A stretch of DNA of 7,770 bases from a bacterium (GCA_030824095.1 JAVBYK010000453.1:1-7770), one strand, 5' to 3'. Counted from the first letter of the stretch, positions 1 through 5,860 are shown. The notes: generated by a model not told the origin, from the letters alone. Translations and numbers: made by a program.

Positions 1-1784
1 TGGATTGGGGGCACCAGGCCGGTACGCGGGTCGTTCCAGCGGATCAAGGCTTCGGCACTGGTCATCAGACCACTCCCAAGGTTGACCTTGGGCTGGTAGT
101 GCAGCACAAATTCGCCGCGCTCCAGGGCCAGACGCAACTGGTTCTCCAGCGCCACCTGGCCGGCAACGGCCTGCGTCATCTGGGGCGTGTAGAGCAGATA
201 CCGGTCTCCGTGCGCCTTGGCCTTCTTGAGCGCAGCTTCGGCGTTGCGAAACAAGGTGTCGGCATCGGTTCCATCTTTGGGCAGCAAGGCAGCGCCAACC
301 TTGATGCCGATACGCAGAACGGCCTCGCCCAGATTGAACGGATGCGCCTGCAAGGCGTCCAGCTTGGTTTCCAGAAAATGCACCAGGTCGCCATCGCGTC
401 GCATCACCGGCATCACCGCCGCAAAATGATCGGCGCCCAGGCGCGCAAACAGGTTGGCGTCTCCGGCATGGCGCGTGAGCCACTGTGCGACCTGGCGCAG
501 GAGTTCGTCGCCAGCGACCTTGCCCAGGCTGTCGTTGATGTTCTTGAAACGCTCCAGATCAATCAGGAACACCGCCAGCCCGTGCCCGGCCGACACGGCG
601 CTGCGCGCGTATTGCGCCAGCCGCTCGCGAAACAAGCGCTCATTCGCCAGCCCGGTGAGCACGTCGTAGTAAGCCAGGTAGTCCATGCGATCCTGCTTTT
701 CGATGTGGTCCATGGCAAATGCCACATCACCCGCCAGTTCGGTCAATAGGGTCAATTCCTCGTCTTGAAAAAAATCCGGCTCGGTGGCATACAGAACCAG
801 CGTGCCAACCGCATCGCCGGCCACGATCAGCGGCAGGATGGCCAGCGAGTTGACGCCTGAATCGACATACTTCTGGCGGAACACAACCTCCTCGTTGTAC
901 AGAAGGTTGTTGACGATGACCGCCTTCTTCTGCGTGATCGCCCGCTCCAGCAGGGTGCTGCCAAGCCGGCCACTGTCCATCGACGAGAAGTAGTCCTTCA
1001 GGACCTCGCAAAACGCATCATCGACCCCGGACGAGGCCGCGAGTGCAACCTTCTGCGTGCCGGGGTCCGCAATCGCAATCAGGGCCATATGAAAGCCGCC
1101 CACGCCGGCCGCAACGCGACAGGCCTCGCTGAATAGCGTGGCGCGGTCCCGCACCCGCACGATCAGTGTGTTGATGCCACTGAGCGTGGCATAGACCCGA
1201 TTCAGGTAGACAACCCTTTCCTCGGCTGCCTTGCGCGCACTAATGTCCATGTGCATGACCACGACACCGTTGGGGTGGCCCTCAAACAGCGGTGTGACCG
1301 TCATCTGGAACCAGCGCTGTTCGGTGGGCGAGTGACAGGGGTACTCCAGCGAAAAATTCAGGCTCGCTCCGTCCAGAACCGACCGAATGCCTGCCGCCAC
1401 CGGCATGGCCTCGCCACACGCGTCCCCGTGCACCGCATCGCAGACCTGCAGATAGTTGAGACCCACGGCGAAGCCGGTTCCCAGCAGACCATTGGCCATG
1501 GCAAACCGACGCCAGGCCGCATTCACTGCAATGATCCGCCCCTGGATATCCAGGAGCGCAATGTGCGCGGGCAGCGCGTTGAGGATGGCGTTTTGCTTGG
1601 CCGCCTCGCTGGTGCGCAGATGGTCCTGTGCGCGGCGCAACAGGAACGGCGCGCCTTGGCGGTTGGCCACGGTATCGACCTCCCCGGCCGTCAGCTCTTC
1701 CAGGCGTTGGCCTGTCACGTGCAGGGTTTCGATCAGAGCCTGCACTTCTTCGGTCAACTCCTCTGGCGGACGGCGTGGCTCCAT
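1..1784 (-). CDS. PAS-GAF-GGDEF-EAL signalling protein (C-terminus beyond the window)
   Basis: The reading frame stays open from an ATG at 1784 to the left edge, giving 594 visible residues. Domains in order: a short N-terminal helix; PAS (about 60-180, ending in MDISARKAAEER); GAF (about 195-360); GGDEF (about 366-535, opening DYLAYYDVLTGLAN); and the first ~50 residues of an EAL domain with FVLHYQPKV at 559-567 and an intact EALIRW at 578-583. The GGDEF signature is degenerate: RLGADHF at 448-454, with His in place of the catalytic Glu, and no RxxD inhibitory site is seen just upstream. Family knowledge: GGDEF makes and EAL degrades cyclic-di-GMP, while PAS and GAF sense ligands or partners. 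Inference: the cyclase is inactive and the protein acts as a phosphodiesterase or c-di-GMP effector controlled by KaiB/KaiC. The start overlaps the kaiB stop (TGATG), which fixes the ATG choice; a GTG at 1787 is a less likely alternative. The protein looks cytoplasmic, with no membrane segment seen. Confidence 0.93.
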   Translation of the reverse strand, partial: MEPRRPPEELTEEVQALIETLHVTGQRLEELTAGEVDTVANRQGAPFLLRRAQDHLRTSEAAKQNAILNALPAHIALLDIQGRIIAVNAAWRRFAMANGLLGTGFAVGLNYLQVCDAVHGDACGEAMPVAAGIRSVLDGASLNFSLEYPCHSPTEQRWFQMTVTPLFEGHPNGVVVMHMDISARKAAEERVVYLNRVYATLSGINTLIVRVRDRATLFSEACRVAAGVGGFHMALIAIADPGTQKVALAASSGVDDAFCEVLKDYFSSMDSGRLGSTLLERAITQKKAVIVNNLLYNEEVVFRQKYVDSGVNSLAILPLIVAGDAVGTLVLYATEPDFFQDEELTLLTELAGDVAFAMDHIEKQDRMDYLAYYDVLTGLANERLFRERLAQYARSAVSAGHGLAVFLIDLERFKNINDSLGKVAGDELLRQVAQWLTRHAGDANLFARLGADHFAAVMPVMRRDGDLVHFLETKLDALQAHPFNLGEAVLRIGIKVGAALLPKDGTDADTLFRNAEAALKKAKAHGDRYLLYTPQMTQAVAGQVALENQLRLALERGEFVLHYQPKVNLGSGLMTSAEALIRWNDPRTGLVPPI

Positions 1785-2074
1785 CACGTGTCACCGCCAT
1801 CCAGATCCAGTGCGCGCAACACCACGGCGGTCTGGCTCAACGTACCCACAATGCGGCGCACTGGCAGCGGCGCCAGACGGATCAGGGTGGGCGTCATGAA
1901 AATGCCATCGGCCAGAGCCCTCTGTGGCTCCTTGAACACGTCCACCAGGTCGATCTCGTAGCGATCCGCCAAATAGGTGCGGCACAGCGCCATCAGATTG
2001 GCTTGCGCCTGGGCCGAGTTGAGTGCGTCGTCGGCGACATACAACCGGAAACGGTGGCGAACCGGTCGACTCAT
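1784..2074 (-). CDS. kaiB: KaiB-family clock/timer protein
   Basis: This is a 96-residue protein, close to the roughly 100 residues usual for KaiB. The hallmarks are visible: an N-terminal strand RFRLYVAD (8-15), then LVDVFKEPQRA, the conserved TPTLIRL segment, and PVRRIVGTLS near the C-terminus. These match the KaiB pattern of VIDVLKNPQ, TPTL and PPVRRIIGDLS. KaiB has a thioredoxin-like fold that in cyanobacteria can switch fold and bind the CI ring of KaiC to promote dephosphorylation. The start codon overlaps the kaiC stop by four bases (ATGA), and a GGGAG ribosome site lies six bases upstream inside kaiC, so the start is secure. The stop shares one base with the next ATG. The inferred job is to act as partner of the adjacent KaiC. 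No kaiA gene is visible here. Confidence 0.93.
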   Translation of the reverse strand: MSRPVRHRFRLYVADDALNSAQAQANLMALCRTYLADRYEIDLVDVFKEPQRALADGIFMTPTLIRLAPLPVRRIVGTLSQTAVVLRALDLDGGDT

Positions 2075-3816
2075 GGCGTGCTCCCGGCGGCCCCATGCGG
2101 TGCAGCGTCGGCCCCGCGCAGTTCCTCCAGCCGCGTGCGGTCGCGTGACACGTCCCCGGCACGGCTTTTCGAGCTGCTCAGAAGCAGCGCCTTCTCGATT
2201 TGCTTGGCCACCAACTCGGTTTGCAGCGACTTGAGCCGCACCTGCAACTCCGCTTCCTCAGCGTCCAGCCGGACGCGCTTGAGCTTGCCCGCCACCTCAG
2301 CGGCTTCGTTGGCCACGCGCTCGGCACGCTCTTTTTCCCAACGCAGGGTGCCCATCAGCACTTCGCCGCCGGCGGTGTAGATGTCGGCCAGCGTCACACC
2401 ACTGTCACTCAGAATCAGCTCGCGCACCTGGTTGGAGTGCGCCGTGCCGCGCGACTTGATGATGGACAAACCACGGTTGCGCTCGCCGGCCTGCACCAGG
2501 TAGTTGAGGTGTATCCAAGTGTCCACCTGGGCGGAAATTTGCAGGGGTGAACTGCCTTCGGCCGGACTGGACATTTCGTCAAGCAGCCGTGTGCAGAGCA
2601 AGGTGGTGCCGTCCGCCTTGGACCAGTCAATCAACCGCTCCGCCACGCTGTGGGCAGTCAGGTCCGTGCCGGACTTGGACCAGGTCGACACCGGGTCAAT
2701 CACCACACAACGCGCCCGGTGCTCGCGCGCCAGCGCCTTGATGCGCACCAGGTAGGTCTCGGCACTGCCGGTGATGGCACGCGCCGATGCCATGCGCAAA
2801 ACCCCACTTTTGACATAGCGCTCCAGCCGTATCCCCACCGACGCCAGGTTGCGAATCACCTCGCCACCCTCCGAGTCAAAACTGACAAACAGCGTGCGTT
2901 CGCCACGCCGGCAGGCGGCCTGTGCAAAGGCACCGCTCAACGTCGTCTTGGCGGTTCCCGAGAAGCCGGTCACCAGCACGCTGGCGCTGCGGTAGTAGCC
3001 GCCGCCCAGCATCGTGTCCAGGCGTTCCACGCCGCTGGAAACGCGCTCCGTAGTGAAGTGGGTGTCGATGTTGTCGAGCGTGCGGGCGCCAGCAATCTCA
3101 AAACCGCTGTTGCCGATCAGGAACGGGGATTCGTTCTCATCAAAGCTGGAGCCACGGAACTTCTGCACCCGCAGGTTGCGCTGCGACACGCCCAGCACCA
3201 CGCTGTGGTTGAGGATGACCGCGCAGTCCACCATGAACTGCATGAAGCCAAACGGCTGCTGGCTGATGGCATTGGTTTCATCGGTGTCGGCCTTCAGGGT
3301 GATGATGCCGGTCAGCCCCCGCGCCAGCAGCCAGTCGTGCAGGCGGTAGATCTCGCGCCGCTGCGCCTGCGGGTCCGGCAACAAGGCCAGAACGATGTCG
3401 AGCGCATCAAAGACGATGCGCCGCGCGCCGATAGCCTTGGCCTGCGCTTCCAGCGCAGCCAGCATGCCGCAGAAGTCAAAGTCGCCCGACTGGATCAAAT
3501 CCGGTTGCGGCTGAGCGTCCAGAAAAAAGACTTTCTTGCGCTGGGAGGCAGTGAGGTTCCAGCCAAAACTGGCGGCATTGGCCAGGATGCTGTGGGACGA
3601 CTCCTCAAACGCCACAAAAATCCCCGGCTCCTTGTCGTGCTGCACGCCGTGCACCAAAAACTGCAAGGCAAACACCGTCTTGCCCGAACCCGGCCCACCG
3701 ACCAGCAGCGTGGTGCGCCCGCGTGGCAAGCCGCCACCGGTGATGGCGTCAAACCCGGCGATGCCGGTCGGCGACTTGCGTTCCGCGTGGCTTGCGGACG
3801 GCTGGATCGGCTTCAT
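2071..3816 (-). CDS. kaiC: KaiC-family double-domain RecA-like ATPase/autokinase with C-terminal coiled coil
   Basis: Numbering below is from a GTG at 3828 (585 residues). The ATG at 3816, residue 5, is preferred here for its better start codon and gives 581 residues. CI domain: Walker A GGPGSGKT (44-51), catalytic pair FEES with Glu75/Glu76, and Walker B ending at Asp141. CII domain: Walker A-like GFSGTAKTT (288-296), FDSEGGE in place of the cyanobacterial YEES, and VVIDPVSTW (376-383). The autophosphorylation segment reads LQISAQVDT, so one Ser (432) is kept and the following Thr/Ser position is Ala. RWEKERAER starts at 497, and a charged helical tail of about 90 residues follows, predicted as coiled coil. 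KaiA-independent KaiC proteins of proteobacteria are known to carry such tails, which pair two hexamers. The inferred role is a cytoplasmic ATP-driven hourglass timer or stress regulator working with the overlapping kaiB. The gene begins just after the stop codon of the exported-protein gene upstream. Confidence 0.93.
   Translation of the reverse strand: MKPIQPSASHAERKSPTGIAGFDAITGGGLPRGRTTLLVGGPGSGKTVFALQFLVHGVQHDKEPGIFVAFEESSHSILANAASFGWNLTASQRKKVFFLDAQPQPDLIQSGDFDFCGMLAALEAQAKAIGARRIVFDALDIVLALLPDPQAQRREIYRLHDWLLARGLTGIITLKADTDETNAISQQPFGFMQFMVDCAVILNHSVVLGVSQRNLRVQKFRGSSFDENESPFLIGNSGFEIAGARTLDNIDTHFTTERVSSGVERLDTMLGGGYYRSASVLVTGFSGTAKTTLSGAFAQAACRRGERTLFVSFDSEGGEVIRNLASVGIRLERYVKSGVLRMASARAITGSAETYLVRIKALAREHRARCVVIDPVSTWSKSGTDLTAHSVAERLIDWSKADGTTLLCTRLLDEMSSPAEGSSPLQISAQVDTWIHLNYLVQAGERNRGLSIIKSRGTAHSNQVRELILSDSGVTLADIYTAGGEVLMGTLRWEKERAERVANEAAEVAGKLKRVRLDAEEAELQVRLKSLQTELVAKQIEKALLLSSSKSRAGDVSRDRTRLEELRGADAAPHGAAGSTP
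2080..2084 (-). promoter_or_regulatory. Ribosome-binding site of kaiB inside the kaiC 3' end
   Basis: On the minus strand GGGAG is followed by six bases and then the kaiB ATG. It lies within the last codons of kaiC, so kaiB can be translated either by re-initiation at the ATGA overlap or by direct ribosome entry. It also fixes the kaiB start. Confidence 0.6.
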
Positions 3817-3834
3817 ACGCAGTGCCACCCACGC

Positions 3835-4230
3835 TCACTTCACCGGTGTCACCGTCACCGCCTCGCGCAGCACACCGCCACCTTCGACACTGCCCTCCAG
3901 GCGGGAAGGGTTGAACACGCGCGCCTCGCAGGCGGTGCGGTCATCGCCCAGAAACTCCTCGCAGCGCAGCACCGCGTTGCGGGCGTAATCGGCGGGAGCA
4001 TCAGTGAGACCTCCGCGGCGGGCTTCTGCCAGGGCATTGCGCGCCTCCGTGCGGCACACGCTCGCCGGCTGGTTGGACTGCCCGCTGGCACACACCGCCA
4101 TGTCGGCGCGGTAACGGGCCTGGGCCTCGGCAGAAGCCTGCGATGGACCGGCCTGGGCTGCGGCCATGGCGCAGGCCAGGGTCAACGGGATGGTGAAAAG
4201 GCAGAAGACGGGAGAACGTTTGTTGATCAT
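3835..4230 (-). CDS. Small exported protein with four cysteines, function unknown
   Basis: This is a 131-residue protein. The ATG at 4230 is chosen because AAGGAAG lies five bases upstream and because a signal peptide begins there: MINKRSP, then a hydrophobic core of about residues 8-24, with a likely signal peptidase I site after AQA at residue 27. The frame stays open to an ATG at 4299, but that start would bury the signal peptide. The mature part, about 104 residues, is alanine- and arginine-rich and has four cysteines (47, 59, 90, 101) spaced as two C-x(10-11)-C pairs, suggesting two disulfides in the periplasm. It ends in GSVEGGGVLREAVTVTPVK. It resembles a common family of uncharacterised Burkholderiales periplasmic proteins (from memory, not searched). 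A lipobox is unlikely because Thr occupies the -3 position of TLAC. It lies directly upstream of kaiC on the same strand with no room for a separate promoter, so it may be the first gene of the kai transcript. No function is assigned. Confidence 0.85.
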   Translation of the reverse strand: MINKRSPVFCLFTIPLTLACAMAAAQAGPSQASAEAQARYRADMAVCASGQSNQPASVCRTEARNALAEARRGGLTDAPADYARNAVLRCEEFLGDDRTACEARVFNPSRLEGSVEGGGVLREAVTVTPVK

Positions 4231-4235
4231 GGTGG

Positions 4236-4242
4236 CTTCCTT
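4236..4242 (-). promoter_or_regulatory. Ribosome-binding site setting the start of the exported protein
   Basis: On the minus strand AAGGAAG is followed by CCACC and then the ATG at 4230. It is the clearest Shine-Dalgarno sequence in this gene's leader and favours the 131-residue product over the longer frame starting at 4299. Confidence 0.65.
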
Positions 4243-4303
4243 GGTTGGATGCCACAGGCTAGAGAGAAAACATCTGGCCATCTGTGCGACTGCGCACACA
4301 GCC

Positions 4304-4329
4304 TCAAATAGCTATCAAATCAATAGCTA
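4304..4329. repeat. AT-rich nested direct and inverted repeat in the divergent intergenic region
   Basis: TAGCTAT (4309-4315) and ATAGCTA (4323-4329) form a perfect 7-bp inverted repeat around a 7-base spacer. Within it, TCAAAT occurs twice (4304, 4315) and AATAGCTA occurs twice (4307, 4322). This base composition is very unlike the GC-rich genes on both sides. The pattern, together with the following CGCTTATTTCACGAGGGCT, looks like a dispersed intergenic element often seen in Comamonadaceae genomes. That resemblance is from memory and was not searched. Confidence 0.6.
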
Positions 4330-4353
4330 CGAACGCTTATTTCACGAGGGCTA

Positions 4354-4381
4354 ATGGCCAATTTGGCCAAATATCATTTGG
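4354..4381. promoter_or_regulatory. Operator-like cluster of ATTTGG/CCAAAT hexamers
   Basis: Three copies of one hexamer are packed in 21 bases: ATTTGG (4361-4366), CCAAAT (4367-4372) and ATTTGG (4376-4381). The first two make a perfect 12-bp palindrome, ATTTGGCCAAAT. An overlapping palindrome TGGCCAA-T-TTGGCCA spans 4355-4369, and CCAAAT-ATC-ATTTGG spans 4367-4381. The cluster sits about 50-80 bases before the dioxygenase start in the only AT-rich stretch, where a repressor or activator could bind. It could instead be the tail of the adjacent repeat element. No convincing sigma-70 -35/-10 pair was found with it. Confidence 0.4.
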
Positions 4382-4432
4382 GAAATACCACCCGCCAGGG
4401 AACTTCACCGGCCCCAGGTGGCTCCATTCTCC

Positions 4433-5341
4433 ATGCACCGCCGACACACCCTGGCCGCACTGGCCGCCCTGCCCGGAGTTTTCATGACTGCCTTCTCCGA
4501 CGCCGCCCCCCTGCTGCAATCACTCAAACCCTCACCCCGCATGCCGGTGCTGTTCATGGGCCACGGCAGCCCCATGAATGCCATCGAGGACAACCCCTGG
4601 CGGCGTGGCTGGCAAAGCCTGGGCACCGAACTGCTGGCACGCGGCGCGGCACAGCCCCAACTCATCCTGTGCATCTCGGCCCACTGGCTCACACGTGGCG
4701 GCTGGCAGATCACCGGCATGGCCCGGCCCAAGACCATCCACGACTTTGGTGGTTTCCCACAGGCGCTGTTCGACCAGCAGTACCCGGCACCAGGCGCACC
4801 CGCGGTGGCCGCCAGCCTGGCGCGCGAACTCCAATCCCCCGCCACCGGCGCCGCCCTGGGGGTGGACGCCGAGGTCTGGGGCCTGGACCACGGCACCTGG
4901 TCGGTGCTCAAGCCCATGTTCCCGCAAGCCAACATCCCGGTGCTGCAACTGAGCATGGACTACAGCCGCCCACCGGCCGAGCATTACGCCTTGGGCCTGC
5001 AACTGCAGGGCCTGCGCGAGCGCGGCGTGCTGATTGTGGGCAGCGGCAACATCGTGCACAACCTGCGCGCAGCGCGGCGGGACGCCAGCGTGATGCAGGC
5101 CTACGACTGGGCCCAGGAGTTCGACTCCGCCGTGCAGACGCAAATCGAGAAAGGCGACCTGGCCACCCTGGCCAACTTCCAGGCACTGGGCAGCCTGGCC
5201 CAGATGGCCCACCCCACCTACGAGCACTACCTGCCCCTGCTCTATGCCGCCGGTGCCGTGCGCGCGGGCGAGACGCCGCGCTTCATGAACACGGGCTTTC
5301 AGTCGGCGTCCATCTCCATGCGCTCGGTGGTGTGGGGCTAA
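4433..5341 (+). CDS. ygiD: YgiD-type (LigB superfamily) extradiol dioxygenase, 4,5-DOPA dioxygenase family
   Basis: This 302-residue protein belongs to the class III ring-opening dioxygenases. Counting from the ATG at 4433, the family blocks appear in order: LFMGHGSPMNA (His44), ISAHW (His84), DFGGFP (104-109), GLDHGTWSVL (His153), QLSMD (172-176), VGSGNIVHNLR (His209) and MAHPTYEHYLPLLYAAGA (His260/His265). His44, His84 and a later His are the expected metal ligands. E. coli YgiD opens the ring of L-DOPA in vitro, but its natural substrate is not settled, and the same caution applies here. The start is uncertain. The 4433 ATG gives a twin-arginine-like leader (MHRRHTLAALAALPG). The ATG at 4484 has GGAG five bases upstream and gives a 285-residue cytosolic form nearer the 271 of YgiD. 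A GTG at 4418 is also in frame. Its stop codon touches the stop of the convergent thioesterase gene. Confidence 0.88.
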   Translation: MHRRHTLAALAALPGVFMTAFSDAAPLLQSLKPSPRMPVLFMGHGSPMNAIEDNPWRRGWQSLGTELLARGAAQPQLILCISAHWLTRGGWQITGMARPKTIHDFGGFPQALFDQQYPAPGAPAVAASLARELQSPATGAALGVDAEVWGLDHGTWSVLKPMFPQANIPVLQLSMDYSRPPAEHYALGLQLQGLRERGVLIVGSGNIVHNLRAARRDASVMQAYDWAQEFDSAVQTQIEKGDLATLANFQALGSLAQMAHPTYEHYLPLLYAAGAVRAGETPRFMNTGFQSASISMRSVVWG

Positions 5342-5854
5342 TTACAGAACGCCGAACGGGTCCTTGCGCTCGCCGTTGGCTATGACCTGGCCGAGCTTGA
5401 AGATGCCACTCACCCGCAGCGCCGGTTCGCCATCCGCCGTGACCAGGGCCTGGCCAAACAGCATGTTGCGCGTGGTGCGCAGGATCTGCACCTCGCTCTG
5501 CACCCAGGCGCCCAGCATGGCCGGGCCCATGTAGTCCACCTGTAGGCTGATGGTGGGCAAGAAGCGCGACGCCATGTCGGCCTGGTAGAACGCGGCACAG
5601 GGAATGGCCATGTCGGCAAACGTAGCCAGCATGCCGCCATGGCAGATCTTGAGCGGATTGGTGTGGCGCTCTTCGACCCGAAAGCCCAGCAGCAATTGCT
5701 GCCCGGTCCACTTGGCATACAACGGGCCATTGGCCGCAATGAAGGCGCCGCCGATCTCCACCGCTTTGAACCCCGCCGGAACAGCGCGCTGCACGGTGGG
5801 CGATACGTCGTCAAAGTCACCAGGGGTGGTTCGGGCAAGGGTCATGGTGGACAT
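5342..5854 (-). CDS. PaaI/hotdog-fold acyl-CoA thioesterase family protein
   Basis: From the ATG at 5854 this is a 170-residue protein; an ATG at 5845, three codons in, is equally possible. The hotdog signature HTNPLKICHGGMLATFADMA spans residues 64-83. Asn66, His72-Gly73-Gly74 and Asp81 are the positions that in PaaI-type enzymes line the thioester site. The following SLQVDYMGPAMLGAWVQSEVQILR (103-126) matches the usual second half of the fold. Family members hydrolyse acyl- or aryl-CoA thioesters in the cytoplasm; the specific substrate cannot be read from sequence. No good ribosome site precedes either ATG. The frame is open up to 5914, but that extension would translate through a perfect hairpin and is unlikely. 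The gene lies downstream of clpB on the same strand, separated by an apparent terminator, and converges on the dioxygenase gene with no intervening base. Confidence 0.87.
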   Translation of the reverse strand: MSTMTLARTTPGDFDDVSPTVQRAVPAGFKAVEIGGAFIAANGPLYAKWTGQQLLLGFRVEERHTNPLKICHGGMLATFADMAIPCAAFYQADMASRFLPTISLQVDYMGPAMLGAWVQSEVQILRTTRNMLFGQALVTADGEPALRVSGIFKLGQVIANGERKDPFGVL

Positions 5855-5860
5855 CCAATG

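Larger units (their letters stand above)
4231..4432. other. Divergent intergenic region (202 bases)
   Basis: This is the only long non-coding gap in the window. It separates the minus-strand exported protein/kai genes from the plus-strand dioxygenase and must hold promoters for both directions unless the genes are driven from within neighbours. It contains a minus-strand ribosome site, a small TGTGCG-ACTG-CGCACA stem (4283-4298) in the leader of the exported protein, the AT-rich repeat and the ATTTGG cluster. Promoter hexamers could not be assigned with confidence. Confidence 0.6.

Noticed and set aside
1282..1800. Minus-strand open frame of 172 codons over the start of the signalling gene
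   Set aside because: It is a frame-shifted reading of the PAS-GAF gene. The true frame is open for the full 1784 bases with coherent domains.
1251..2380. Plus-strand open frames of 236 and 250 codons opposite the signalling gene and kaiB
   Set aside because: They overlap three genuine minus-strand genes, have shadow-type composition and show no recognisable motif.
4160..4175. Lipoprotein signal (LTLAC) in the exported protein
   Set aside because: The -3 position is Thr rather than Leu/Val/Ile, and a good signal peptidase I site (AQA) follows, so ordinary secretion is more likely.
4283..4298. TGTGCG-ACTG-CGCACA hairpin as a terminator or riboswitch
   Set aside because: Six pairs with no T-run and no recognised aptamer pattern; it may be chance in a GC-rich leader.
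2650..4311. Plus-strand open frame of 553 codons opposite kaiC and the exported-protein gene
   Set aside because: It lies antisense to two genes with clear families. It is rich in Arg, His, Gln and Ala, as expected from the complement of GC-rich codons, and shows no recognisable domain.
4304..4400. Sigma-70 promoters in the AT-rich intergenic block
   Set aside because: Several weak hexamers can be picked on both strands, but no pair has good matches with 16-18 base spacing, so none is reported as a feature.
4405..5227. Minus-strand open frames (183 and 231 codons) opposite the dioxygenase
   Set aside because: They are antisense shadows with no domain and no ribosome site of note.
4354..5385. 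Plus-strand open frame of 343 codons overlapping the dioxygenase in another frame
   Set aside because: It is a Pro/Arg/Gly/His-rich shadow frame with no family resemblance. The overlapping dioxygenase frame holds all conserved motifs.
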